A stretch of DNA of 30,440 nt from Deltaproteobacteria bacterium (GCA_030643245.1 DAOWME010000007.1:1-30440), one strand, 5' to 3'; positions 1 through 8,415 are shown, counted from the stretch's first letter. Notes: a model not told the origin generated them from the sequence alone. A program made the numbers and translations.

Positions 1-166
1 TCTTGAGAAAAGGGCACGAGTTGGTTTCCAATTCAGAAATGAGCAAATTTTTCTCTGAGCAAGGCCGCACGACGGTTTGCGCCGAGGCGTACATGATCGT
101 ACGTCGCAGGCGGAAACCTGAGGAGAACGCAGCTCAGGGGAAAAAGGGCCATTTCTGGATGGAAAC
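1..166. repeat. Family A TIR element, copy A1 (cut by window edge)
   Basis: This stretch matches, in reverse orientation, the complete A copy at 21456-21642, including an internal palindrome (CGTACATGATCGTACG) and the right terminus ending GGATGGAAAC. About 21 bp of the left terminus would lie outside the window. It abuts the interior of a family B element, so A1 appears to have inserted into B. An open frame across it is not a credible gene: it is the same repeat seen elsewhere without conserved coding. Confidence 0.8.
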
Positions 167-281
167 TACCTATTTCGAGGATTTTGTGTTTGAAGATCTG
201 TCAAAGCCTGTCCTCGACCCCGATCGGGGGATGGCCTGAAGATGAGATGTACAAATGGGGAAGTTATTTCGGCCTCGCCCC
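167..281. repeat. Family B element, partial copy B4
   Basis: This is the inverted left part of the roughly 205-bp B elements at 8211, 24300 and 27927. It shares the CCCCCGATCGGGG palindrome and ends with the B terminus (GAAGTTATTTCGGCCTCGCCC). It begins in the interior of B, directly at the edge of A1. The missing half is expected just outside the window. Confidence 0.8.
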
Positions 282-292
282 TTATTGGGACC

Positions 293-332
293 CGCATCCT
301 TGAAAAGTGTAAACCGGGAAATTAAAGATGCC
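293..332. repeat. Short family C derivative (about 40 bp)
   Basis: A 40-bp unit runs from GCATCCTT through AAAAGTGTAAAC to AAGATGCC. A close sister is at 10182-10220. Its ends are the C-family inverted ends (GGCATCCTT / AAGGATGCC), so it looks like an internally deleted C element. The remaining sequence from 333 to 359 shows nothing recognisable. Confidence 0.6.
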
Positions 333-359
333 GATTGTCTGAAGTGATTTAAGGGATAT

Positions 360-689
360 TCACTCATCAGACGAGGGCCAAAGGTGGGCCATCCTGAACT
401 CCTTTTTTATGTCTGCCAGGGCTTCTTCTGAAGAGGAGGATGGGGGGAAGAGAGGAAATGTGAGTAGGTCCTTGTCAATGGTTTCCTTTTCCAGACCGGG
501 AGAGAGTAACCTCTCCAGCAAATAGGGCAAAGAAGTGAGGAAACGGTAGGCCTCATCTATCTGTCTGAACTTTTCAGGCTGAAACTCCGGTGGGTAACGT
601 CTGACAAGCCGTCTGTATGCGGCTTCTATCTCATCGCGGGCGGCGGACTGAGATAATCCCAGCATTTCCAAAGATTTCTCCCTGGTCAT
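360..689 (-). CDS. J-domain-like protein lacking the HPD motif
   Basis: A 109-residue protein. Residues 1-52 have the helix II/III pattern of a J-domain (AYRRLVRRYPPEF...FRQIDEAYRFL). The HPD tripeptide that stimulates Hsp70 ATPase in canonical DnaJ proteins is replaced by Tyr-Pro-Pro-Glu at residues 32-35. There is no G/F region or zinc domain; the tail is short and rich in Ser, Pro and acidic residues. It is the last gene of the minus-strand chaperone operon, and its ATG overlaps the TGA of the upstream large gene by 4 nt, which suggests translational coupling. Inference: a specialised partner of the Hsp70-like protein encoded upstream. Loss of HPD makes ordinary co-chaperone activity doubtful. 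The reading frame is intact. Confidence 0.75.
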   Translation of the reverse strand: MTREKSLEMLGLSQSAARDEIEAAYRRLVRRYPPEFQPEKFRQIDEAYRFLTSLPYLLERLLSPGLEKETIDKDLLTFPLFPPSSSSEEALADIKKEFRMAHLWPSSDE

Positions 690-2536
690 TTTCGACGTCT
701 CCCTCGCTTCTTGGGGCGGGACTTGATGAGGAAATCGATTATCTCCTCTTTCAGTGGTTCTGCTTCCTTTTCTCCGGCCCTGATACGTCTTTCAAGGAGG
801 TTGTTCAACCTCATTAAGAGGTCGGAGTGCACACCGGTAAAGTCATCCTCCTCAAAGAGATATCTGACAAGACTATCGATCTTTTCCAATGTGGTGGTAT
901 TCAGGCCGGTCAAATGCTTTTTGAGGAAGCGGAGACAGATACGTTCCTGGTCTTCAAAGATGGATGTCATGGTAGACATCAAGAAGAATTGACCAAAGAT
1001 ATCCCCGTCATCCGTTAATCTGTCGGAGATTGTGTGCAGCTCATCAATCAGGAAGTCTAAACTGTTCGTCCTCTCATGACGTTTCGTGAGGAGTTCTTCG
1101 AAACCTTCTTCAGTAAAGCGGTCTTCAGGAAAACACTCAAGGTATTCCCATATAGGGGAGAATGACTCATGTCCACTGAATGCCCGTAACTCTCGGCGAA
1201 GGATTCCAACCTTTCTTTTGCTTTTCTTTGCAGGAATATCCGTTAACATAGGGAATAATCCTATCTCCCTTCCGGACATGGAGGCAGTCAAGAGATGAAA
1301 TTTAAGATCTTTCAAGATCTTGTCAACAACTTCCGAAACGAACGGTATTCTGGCCTCGTAGCAGTCTATGAGAGGTTTCAGGGCGCCAATGCGGGGAAGA
1401 AAGAGATATTCGAATTGATGGAGCGCCGACAAGATGTCCTCCTTGTCCAGAGCAGGCATGCTGTTGAGCACGTCTTCGGCCATCCTCCTCAGGCGCTTGT
1501 TTCTTTCCCTTTCCGCTACAATCAACGAAAGGATCGACAACCTCCTTTCCATGCAACCGGCATCTGCAGCTTTGACCAGAAGTTTAACCATGTCAGCCAT
1601 ATCCTCTGTCAAAAATTCAAAATCTCGCAGGAGGACAGTTTCCATGACCCGCGCCAGTTCCCTTTTGTCGCGCGGCGAAAGGTTCTCTTTCCGTCGGGCG
1701 ATCTCAGATAACATGTCTCCATAGAGAAACTGAAAAAGTTCGATAAAATCTTGGCGGCCGTCCCTGACCAAAGACTTCATTTTCCCCAGGAGGGCAACCC
1801 TCTCTTCAAAATCAGCATCATCTATTTTCTCATTTAGAAGGGAAGGATCGTCTTTCAAAAGGGGCGCAGGGTCCAAATCGAGCAAGCGGTTTCTGATTTC
1901 CTCAGCTTTTTCCCCAGCGGTCATAGAAAAAAGAAAGGGGAGAGAGGAAACCGCTTCTGCAAACGTTTCCATGTCTCCCCTTTCCAAAAGCCAACCAAAA
2001 TATTCGCTGATTTGATATGCAAACGGATACAGGAGAACCCGTTTAAGAGGAGGAGAGAACCGGTCAGAGGTTTTCCCTATCCTTGAATCCAATTGCCTCA
2101 GTTCTCCCATGTTGATGGCCCGGGGGCCTTTGCGGATAGTAGTTTTATAATTCAGTTTGCGCGCTTTGCCGATGTGTCTTGCAAGCGTACTTGCCGGCTC
2201 GAACATGGAAGAGCCTTGCAGCAATGAAGTCAGGTCATTGTATTGCTTTTTACCCGCTTTTTCCGGATGATTTACAAAGAGGTTGAGCAGCGTTTTCAGT
2301 TTCTTTTCAGGCACTCCCGCTTCTTGCCAGGAAAGCGCCTTTTTTCGCAGCACCTTTGCCGGGATGCCCAACCCCTGGAGGGTCGAAATATTTTCCGTCA
2401 CTTCCTTTCCATCGACAAAGTCCCTTAGGTAAAGGAGGAACCGGAAGTCAGGGAAGTCAGGGAGTTTTTTGACCCCTTCCATCTTTTCCCATAAATCCCG
2501 GAGCCTTTCGGGAAGACGAAAGGCCCTCTTAACCAA
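686..2536 (-). CDS. Large helical protein of unknown function in chaperone operon (5' end interrupted)
   Basis: I do not recognise the family. The 616 residues are predicted largely helical and rich in Leu, Glu, Lys and Arg, with no transmembrane segment or signal peptide visible. The protein ends in a basic tail (PKKRGRRRK). The start taken here is a TTG at 2536 with no convincing ribosome-binding site. The frame stays open upstream to 2605 and, beyond a TAG at 2606-2608, continues in the same frame back to the dnaK-like gene, still reading as plausible protein. So the native start is probably near 2704 and this gene is likely interrupted by one amber codon. It overlaps the J-like gene by 4 nt and lies in one operon with the grpE-like and dnaK-like genes. 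A role as substrate receptor or partner of that Hsp70 is only inferred from position. Confidence 0.7.
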   Translation of the reverse strand: MVKRAFRLPERLRDLWEKMEGVKKLPDFPDFRFLLYLRDFVDGKEVTENISTLQGLGIPAKVLRKKALSWQEAGVPEKKLKTLLNLFVNHPEKAGKKQYNDLTSLLQGSSMFEPASTLARHIGKARKLNYKTTIRKGPRAINMGELRQLDSRIGKTSDRFSPPLKRVLLYPFAYQISEYFGWLLERGDMETFAEAVSSLPFLFSMTAGEKAEEIRNRLLDLDPAPLLKDDPSLLNEKIDDADFEERVALLGKMKSLVRDGRQDFIELFQFLYGDMLSEIARRKENLSPRDKRELARVMETVLLRDFEFLTEDMADMVKLLVKAADAGCMERRLSILSLIVAERERNKRLRRMAEDVLNSMPALDKEDILSALHQFEYLFLPRIGALKPLIDCYEARIPFVSEVVDKILKDLKFHLLTASMSGREIGLFPMLTDIPAKKSKRKVGILRRELRAFSGHESFSPIWEYLECFPEDRFTEEGFEELLTKRHERTNSLDFLIDELHTISDRLTDDGDIFGQFFLMSTMTSIFEDQERICLRFLKKHLTGLNTTTLEKIDSLVRYLFEEDDFTGVHSDLLMRLNNLLERRIRAGEKEAEPLKEEIIDFLIKSRPKKRGRRRK

Positions 2537-2605
2537 TACCCTCCAGGCCTCCTGCCACTCGGTCCGATACTCGGGTACAAGGTTTTCATTTTCGAGCGCT
2601 TTAAA

Positions 2606-2704
2606 CTACTCCCAATAACGTCCTGTCTGCCATAATCTATCGAGTGCCCTTCTTCTTTTCTTCTTTTTATTTTTCCTTACTTTATTTTTCTTGGCTTTAC
2701 CCAA
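2606..2704 (-). other. In-frame upstream extension of the large operon gene, closed by TAG
   Basis: Read on the minus strand from a TTG at 2704, which overlaps the dnaK-like stop, this frame encodes a Lys/Arg-rich leader (...KKNKVRKNKKKKRRR) followed by ALDRLWQTGRYWE. It then meets TAG at 2606-2608 and resumes as FKALENENLVPEYRTEW into the annotated gene. No shift of frame is needed. A single change of TGG (Trp) to TAG would explain it. Ribosome-binding sequence GGAAG lies just before the TTG. Confidence 0.6.
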
Positions 2705-4411
2705 GTTCTTCCAACCTCTCTTCAGCCTCTTCTATCTTCTCAAGGAGCCTCTCTTCCAATTCATCTATGATTTCATCTTCCTCATCCATCCTCAAAGCCT
2801 GTTCATACTCACCAGCTAGACCGGAAAGCTCGTCTCTCCGGTCTAGCCCCAGTTTATCATTTTCGGACAGGCGTATGGCCTTTTCCGCAACATAATTGAC
2901 AGGGATCCGGCCAGTCTCGATATCTTCCTTATTGAAAACCTTTCTTTTTCTAACATCAAGGGTGACTTCTTTTTGGTTGTCATACCCTTTTTGATCTATG
3001 GTGACGTGGACTATGCCCTCCTTATCGTAAGCGAAACCGATAATTACAATTGAATGGGCCGGGGCTGATTCCAGGGGGAAATGGAAATTTCCTATCAGGG
3101 TATTTTCCTTGCATGAAGGGCTTTCCCCCTGATAGACTTCCACATCAACCCCTTCCTGACCATCGACCATGGTGTAGTAAAGATCGGCCTTGCGAACAGG
3201 GATCTTGGTATTTCGCCTGACAATAGGTGAAAAAAATCGGCATGTCCTGTATCAAGGTCTACCGCATCAATGGTTTTAATCCCTAAGGAATGGGCCGTTA
3301 CGTCCAAAAGTATATGGTCCAGGGGTTCACCCGCTATCAGGCCGCCCTGAACTGAAGCGCCTAGGGCTACACAGAGATCGGGATCAATAGAATGGCAGAT
3401 CGGTCGATCAAACATCTCCGACAATGTCGTCTGCACCAAAGGCATCCTCGTTGTTCCGCCTACAAGGATGATTTCCCCGATATCTTCCGCCGATATGTTG
3501 GCCTCTGCCAGAGCCTCCTCCACCTTTTTCGAGGTTTCACTCACCAGGTCCGATATCATTTCTTCAAACTCAGTTCTGCTGACCTCCAGATCGAGGTTAA
3601 TCGGTTCTCCGTTAACTGTGGCAACAGCCACTTCTTTGACTTGAACAAAGGGCCTGTCTGAGAGGTATGTCTTCGTTTTTTCGGCAATTCCCTTTAACCT
3701 TGTTTTCACAGCTCTATCACTAGAAAAGTCGAAACCGGTCGTATCTTTGATGTGGCGCATGAAGAAACCGCTCAGTCTTTCATCAAAATCATCCCCACCG
3801 AGGGCCGTGTCCCCGCATGAGGCCAGGACTTCTTTAATCTCTCCCTTTATCTCCAGGATGGAAACATCAAAGGTGCCGCCTCCAAGGTCATAGACCATTA
3901 CATACGGGCTGACTGGTTCCTCTTCGAAGGAGACATAATCATATACCAGGGCGGCAACCGTGGGCTCGTTCACTATCCTGATGACTTCGGGACCGGCCAA
4001 TTCCCCGGCTCGAACAGTAGCCCGTCGCTGGCCATCGTTAAAATAGGCCGGGACCGTTATTACAACCTTCCTGATCTCCCTGCCTATCACCTTGCCCGCA
4101 TTGTGAGCAAGATAACGAAGGATCGAAGAAGATACCTCCTCAGGAGACATCTTCTGATCCCCCAGATCAACCGTCAGATTTTTACCCATCATTCGTTTTA
4201 CGGATTGCACGGTCCATTCAGGAAACGCAGCGAGACGGTTCCTGGCCTGTCTCCCGATAATAGTGCTCCCTGTTTCTTCATCAAAACTGACAACCGAAGG
4301 CACAATAGCAGAGCCCTCTTCAATTGGGATGGCAACCGATTTTCCATCCTCAAGATAGGCAATGCTGGAATTGGTTGTCCCCAAATCTATGCCGCAAATG
4401 ACACCCCCCAT
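2697..4411 (-). pseudogene. DnaK-like Hsp70 chaperone, frameshifted
   Basis: Two overlapping frames (3095-4411 and 2697-about 3230) together encode one Hsp70 of about 571 residues. The first holds the actin-like ATPase domain: phosphate-1 loop GIDLGTTNSSIAYL near residue 7, NEPTVAALVYDY, the phosphate-2 motif YDLGGGTFDVSILE and the adenosine motif VGGTTRMPLV. The second continues with the beta-sandwich substrate domain and a short acidic coiled-coil tail ending EERLEELG, shorter than the usual DnaK lid. The break lies in a run of seven A (3230-3236, plus strand); one extra base would restore ...HADFF-SPIVRRNTKIPVRKADLYYT. This is either real decay or a homopolymer sequencing error. It is probably a secondary Hsp70 rather than the housekeeping DnaK, judging by its partners and truncated lid. 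Confidence 0.8.
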
Positions 4412-4441
4412 AATATATAAAAACCCCTTTCTTGTCAGAGA

Positions 4442-4952
4442 TCACTTCCCTATTATGGCCTTGGCCGATTTTAGGACCTTTCCCTTATAGATATAACCGG
4501 GTTGAATCACCTTCATCACTGTCAACCGCCCCCCGGTCCCTTGGGAAACCTTCTCAACAGCTTCGTATAACCTGGAATCAAATTCCACTCCGGCACTATG
4601 AATTATCTCCAGTTCGATAAGATAGAATAGAGATTCCAGCTTCTGCCAGACTATTTTCAGGGCCTGATCTTGTTTCAAAGATAGGTTGTCCGTGTCCCTC
4701 AACGAGACACCTAGATAAAAAAGCGCATCAGTGAATTCCAGGGCAGGTTGGACATCATTGAGGTTTTTTTCTTCAATCTGTCTAGAGAACCTCGTCCCTA
4801 AAAGCTTCGTGGAAAATGCCTTGTTTCCGCAAGAGTTTCCTGGTGTTTCTCACTTCCTCTATGATGTCCTCGTTTGTAATCTCTTTCTCTCTATACTTAC
4901 TTCCTCTTCCGAAGAGTCCCATAAATTTAGACCACATATCTGGAGCTCGCAT
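4442..4952 (-). pseudogene. GrpE-like nucleotide exchange factor, frameshifted
   Basis: The C-terminal 86 residues (4442-4702) are typical of the GrpE beta-domain (SAGVEFDSRLYEAV..., then GGRLTVMKVIQPGYIYKGKVL). Upstream, the same frame remains open to 4853 with a helical segment (RQIEEKNLNDVQPALEF). The likely N-terminus starts at ATG 4952 (MRAPDMWSKFMGLFGRG...) in a different frame that ends at TAG 4782-4784. Joining them needs one frame change, consistent with a one-base insertion, somewhere around 4785-4815. The ATG at 4937 is an alternative start. It lies 30 bp upstream of the dnaK-like gene, as the first gene of the operon. GrpE would reset the ADP-bound Hsp70; whether a functional protein is made depends on the frameshift being real. 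Confidence 0.72.
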
Positions 4953-5002
4953 AAACAAGAGGTCTGAACATATATCTTAACCTTTCTTTCGCCGAAATTG
5001 AG

Positions 5003-5115
5003 GGCATCCTTCATACATCGGTTTACACTTTTTAAATTATGGCTGCTTCAACTGTGCCGAGACCGTTTTTTTATTCGAAAGTGTAAACTACTTTATAGCT
5101 TTTATGAAGGATGCC
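5003..5115. repeat. Family C TIR element, copy C1 (113 bp, 8-bp TSD)
   Basis: The ends are GGCATCCTTCAT and ATGAAGGATGCC, a 12-bp perfect inverted repeat. Flanking direct repeats AAATTGAG at 4995-5002 and 5116-5123 form an 8-bp target duplication. The copy differs from C2 (10232-10344) at one position out of 113. It is non-coding and sits about 50 bp upstream of the grpE-like start. Confidence 0.9.
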
Positions 5116-5129
5116 AAATTGAGAGTACA

Positions 5130-5203
5130 GAAATTTTGAAACTCAATTATGAGCTACAAATTGTAAGCCTTAAAGGCATAACTCAAATGAGTTTCAAAAT
5201 TTC
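5130..5203. repeat. Family E TIR element, copy E1
   Basis: A 74-bp unit bounded by GAAATTTTGAAACTCA and its perfect complement TGAGTTTCAAAATTTC. A related copy in opposite orientation is at 21702-21770. It lies seven bases past the right target duplication of C1. Confidence 0.8.
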
Positions 5204-5571
5204 CGGAGTAATTCTTCATCCCGGCAGGTCTTCCGAAAACATCAACATATCTCAAAATACGAAACAATATAAGGGATATTGACGCTGATGTCAATGAGAG
5301 TTCGTGAAAATATCAGAGACACTTCAAGACACTAGGGTTGAGTAACTGCACAGGTCGGAAAATTTCCCTGAAACAGCTCTGTGTGAACGGTTACGAACGG
5401 ATTGTGGTTAAGCGGTTGCATCAAGAATCGAAGGAACCGCGATTTTTGAATGGACAGCCGCCACCATTCTATGTTAAAAAGGTACGCTTAATACATAATA
5501 CATCATAGCTTTTATGAAGGATATATGAAAATCTATAGAACAGAAATACGGGAAAGGCAATACATGGCTTT
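5204..5571. repeat. Intergenic stretch with a partial family D element and other scraps
   Basis: Positions 5313-5355 match the right half of D1 and D2, ending in the D terminus AACTGCACAGGT. Near 5389 is GTGAACGGTTACG, also found near 8190 and, in part, at 21665. Around 5505-5518 is the C-family right-end sequence CATAGCTTTTATGAAGGAT without the rest of the element. I see no gene. The promoter of nadK must lie here, but no clear -35/-10 pair stands out. Confidence 0.55.
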
Positions 5572-6426
5572 ATGAAAAGGATAGGGATTATAACCAAACC
5601 CAATAAACCGGAGGCTATAGAGGTCACAAAAGGACTTGTGGGATGGTTGGGTGAGCGTAAAATTGAGGTCTTTGTTGAAACCCGAGTAGCGTCCGTTATA
5701 GACCACCCACACGGCTATGACAGAAACACCATCCCTTCACTGGTGGATATGGTGATCATATTGGGCGGAGATGGAACGCTGCTCAGCGCTGCCAGGGCCA
5801 TAGGCGACAAGGATGTTCCGATTTTAGGAGTAAACCTGGGGGGGCTTGGTTTCCTCACTGCTATCACCCTCGATGAGTTATACACTCTCTTGGAGAGGGT
5901 GATTGAGGGCGACTATAAGACGAGTATCCGAACAACCCTAAATGTCAGCGTGCATCGTGACGGGGAAAAGTTCCATCAATACAGGGTACTCAATGATGTG
6001 GCCATCAACAAGGGAGCCCTGGCCAGGATCATAGATTTGGAAACCAGTATTGACGGCAAGTACCTAACTACTTTTAAGGCTGACGGACTGATAATATCCA
6101 CGCCCACGGGGTCCACTGGATATTCCATGTCTGCAGGAGGTCCTATTGTTTATCCCCGTTTACACTCGGTCATTATCACGCCCATCTGTCCCCACACTCT
6201 TACCAACAGACCGCTCATCCTGCCGGATGAGGTGACGATCAGGGTAATCCTTATCTCCAGGAATGAGGATGTCTTCTTAACCTTGGACGGCCAGGTGGGC
6301 CTTGCCTTTGAGCCTGGCAGTATGTTGGAAATAAGAAAGGCAGACAACTTTGTCTCTCTTATAGATCCCCCGCACAAGGACTACTTTGAGGTCTTGAGAA
6401 CAAAGCTCAAATGGGGCGAAAGATGA
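5572..6426 (+). CDS. nadK: NAD kinase
   Basis: A 284-residue protein, normal for the family. NAD kinase phosphorylates NAD to NADP in the cytoplasm using ATP or polyphosphate. The signature GGDGT is at residues 65-69, with the catalytic Asp at 67. The NAD-site segment LNDVAINKG is near 140-147 and the glycine-rich DGLIISTPTGSTGYS region is at 171-185. The start ATG is preceded at 5551-5557 by GGAAAGG. Between them, ATG GCT TTA TGA at 5564-5575 overlaps the start as ATGA. It is followed after 10 bp by recN, an arrangement often seen in bacteria and suggestive of one transcript. Confidence 0.95.
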   Translation: MKRIGIITKPNKPEAIEVTKGLVGWLGERKIEVFVETRVASVIDHPHGYDRNTIPSLVDMVIILGGDGTLLSAARAIGDKDVPILGVNLGGLGFLTAITLDELYTLLERVIEGDYKTSIRTTLNVSVHRDGEKFHQYRVLNDVAINKGALARIIDLETSIDGKYLTTFKADGLIISTPTGSTGYSMSAGGPIVYPRLHSVIITPICPHTLTNRPLILPDEVTIRVILISRNEDVFLTLDGQVGLAFEPGSMLEIRKADNFVSLIDPPHKDYFEVLRTKLKWGER

Positions 6427-6436
6427 GCTGACGGCT

Positions 6437-8143
6437 ATGTTGAGAGAGCTTGTCATTAAGAATTTTGCCATCATAGATGCATCAACCTTATCCTTCTCCG
6501 AGGGTCTGAATGTGCTTTCAGGTGAGACGGGAGCAGGTAAGTCAATTATAGTCAACGCAATAAACCTTATTCAAGGCAAGAGGACATCCGGGGGTATCAT
6601 CAGGAACGATGAGGAAGAAGCGACAGTGGAGGCCCTTTTTGATATCTCGGATAACTATATGATTCTTGATAAGATGGAGAACCTGGGCGTTGAAAGAGAA
6701 GAGACCCTGGTTATCAAGCGGGTAGTCTCCAATTCAGGCAGGAACAAGGTATTCATAAATGGCGGTTTAGCCACCCTCAGCATGCTCGCTTCTATCGGTG
6801 ATGATCTGATTACAGTGTCCGGACAGCATGAACACCAGCTGCTCCTCAACACTGAAAGGCATATCGACATACTCGATGACTTTGGGGGCCTGATTTCCAT
6901 CAGGCAAGGGGTCGAGACCCTCTTTGGGAGACTCCTCAAACTCTCTCGTGAATTGGCTGACCATACCGTGACTGCGAATAGAAGGCTGGAAAGGGAATCC
7001 CTTCTGGATTTTCAGTACCATGAGATAGAGAGGGCGAATTTACAGGTTGGGGAGTATGAGGATCTGAGGAATGAGAAAAAAATCCTTGTGAACTCGGAGA
7101 AGCTTCTCCAATATTCTAACCATGGCTACAACGCCATTTACGGCGCGAAAGGATCTGTAATAGAGTGTCTGGAAGAAGTCAGAAAAAATATGAAAGAGAT
7201 CTGCAGCATCGATAGTTCGTTGAATAGGCTTCATGATGGCATTGAATCATCTATCATCGAACTCGAAGACATAGCACTGGTCCTCAGGGATTATGCCCAA
7301 AAGACAGAGTTTGATCCTGCCAGGTTTGAAGCGGTGGAACTGAGACTTGCGGAGCTTAACAAGCTGAAAAAGAAGTATGGACCCACAATCGAGGAAATCC
7401 TTCAATATAGGGACAAAATAAGGAGAGAACTGGAGGATATCTCACAGGGTGGGCATGCCTTAACGCACCTCAAAGATAAAATATGTGATCTTGAGAGAGA
7501 AATAATGGGTCTGACAAGAGACCTTTCCGAGAAGAGAAAAACCACGGCCGAAAAAATGAAAGCCGGTATTGAGCGAGAATTGAGGTCCATCGGCATGGAA
7601 GGAACCGTATTTGAGGTAGATATCAGAAACGCCCACGTCACTGACAAGAGCAGGCTCGACGGAAACATAGATGTTGGTGACTACAAGATTGGCAGGAAGG
7701 GTATTGATGATGTGGAATTTCTATTGTCTCCCAATCCGGGGGAACCGCCCAGGGCCCTTTCCAAGGTTGCATCAGGAGGAGAACTATCAAGGATTGTCTT
7801 GGCCATAAAGAGTATTCTCGCCCGAGAAGGCGGAGTAGAGACGTTGATCTTTGACGAGGTAGATGCCGGTATCGGTGGAAGAACAGCCGATGTAGTGGGT
7901 CAAAAACTGAAATCCGCTTCGAGATTTCATCAAGTAATATGCATTACCCACCTGCCACAGATCGCAAAGTTCGCAGACACCCATTACAGTATAAGAAAGC
8001 GCCTCAAAGACGGCAGGACCTATACGTCTGTGAGAAGATTGGATAAAGAGGGGAGGGTGGATGAGATAACACGAATGCTTGCCGGAGTTAAGATCACGGA
8101 TACGGTGAGGGAGCATGCTCGAGAGATGATAGAAAAGTCGTAA
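6437..8143 (+). CDS. recN: DNA repair protein RecN
   Basis: A 568-residue SMC-like ATPase of full length, involved in double-strand-break repair. Walker A GETGAGKS is at residues 29-36. A long central coiled coil is rich in Glu, Lys and Leu. The C-terminal ATPase half carries the ABC signature (ASGGELSR), Walker B (LIFDEVDAGIGG) and the ITHLPQIA switch segment. It is separated from nadK by only 10 bp and is probably co-transcribed. No SOS (LexA) operator was recognised upstream. The reading frame is intact, in contrast to the neighbouring chaperone operon. Confidence 0.96.
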   Translation: MLRELVIKNFAIIDASTLSFSEGLNVLSGETGAGKSIIVNAINLIQGKRTSGGIIRNDEEEATVEALFDISDNYMILDKMENLGVEREETLVIKRVVSNSGRNKVFINGGLATLSMLASIGDDLITVSGQHEHQLLLNTERHIDILDDFGGLISIRQGVETLFGRLLKLSRELADHTVTANRRLERESLLDFQYHEIERANLQVGEYEDLRNEKKILVNSEKLLQYSNHGYNAIYGAKGSVIECLEEVRKNMKEICSIDSSLNRLHDGIESSIIELEDIALVLRDYAQKTEFDPARFEAVELRLAELNKLKKKYGPTIEEILQYRDKIRRELEDISQGGHALTHLKDKICDLEREIMGLTRDLSEKRKTTAEKMKAGIERELRSIGMEGTVFEVDIRNAHVTDKSRLDGNIDVGDYKIGRKGIDDVEFLLSPNPGEPPRALSKVASGGELSRIVLAIKSILAREGGVETLIFDEVDAGIGGRTADVVGQKLKSASRFHQVICITHLPQIAKFADTHYSIRKRLKDGRTYTSVRRLDKEGRVDEITRMLAGVKITDTVREHAREMIEKS

Positions 8144-8210
8144 CCGTTTACGGTTGTCAGTTGCCGGTTCATGGTTTTTTACTCAACCGTGAACGGTTAC
8201 GAAAAGGTTA

Positions 8211-8415
8211 GGGACGGGGCCGAAATAACTTCCCCAACTATGCATCTCATCTTGAGGCCATCCCCCGATCGGGGTCGAGGACAGGCTTTGCCCGATCTTC
8301 AAGCACAAAATCCTCGAAATAGGTCAGACTATTCCTGCGGTTTTGCGCTTTCAGATCGAACAAATTTAACCTAAATCTGAGCGCCAACTTGAGGAAGTTA
8401 TTTCGGCCCCGTCCC
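8211..8415. repeat. Family B TIR element, copy B1
   Basis: This 205-bp unit begins GGGACGGGGCCGAAATAACTTCC and ends with its near-perfect complement GGAAGTTATTTCGGCCCCGTCCC. Both ends are flanked by TTA. It contains the CCCCCGATCGGGG palindrome. It shares this structure with B2 and B3 and fills most of the recN-epimerase gap. The region just before it (8143-8200) carries a CCGTGAACGGTTACG repeat. Reading frames across it are shadows. Confidence 0.85.

Noticed and set aside
3..239. Open frame of 78 codons at the left edge
   Set aside because: It runs through repeats A1 and B4; other copies of these repeats do not keep this frame.
2606..2608. Pyrrolysine or stop-codon reassignment at the TAG
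   Set aside because: Many genes here (mce, DUF35, thiolase, CoA-transferase, trxA, trxB, HMGL-type aldolase) end in TAG with normal lengths, so TAG is an ordinary stop.
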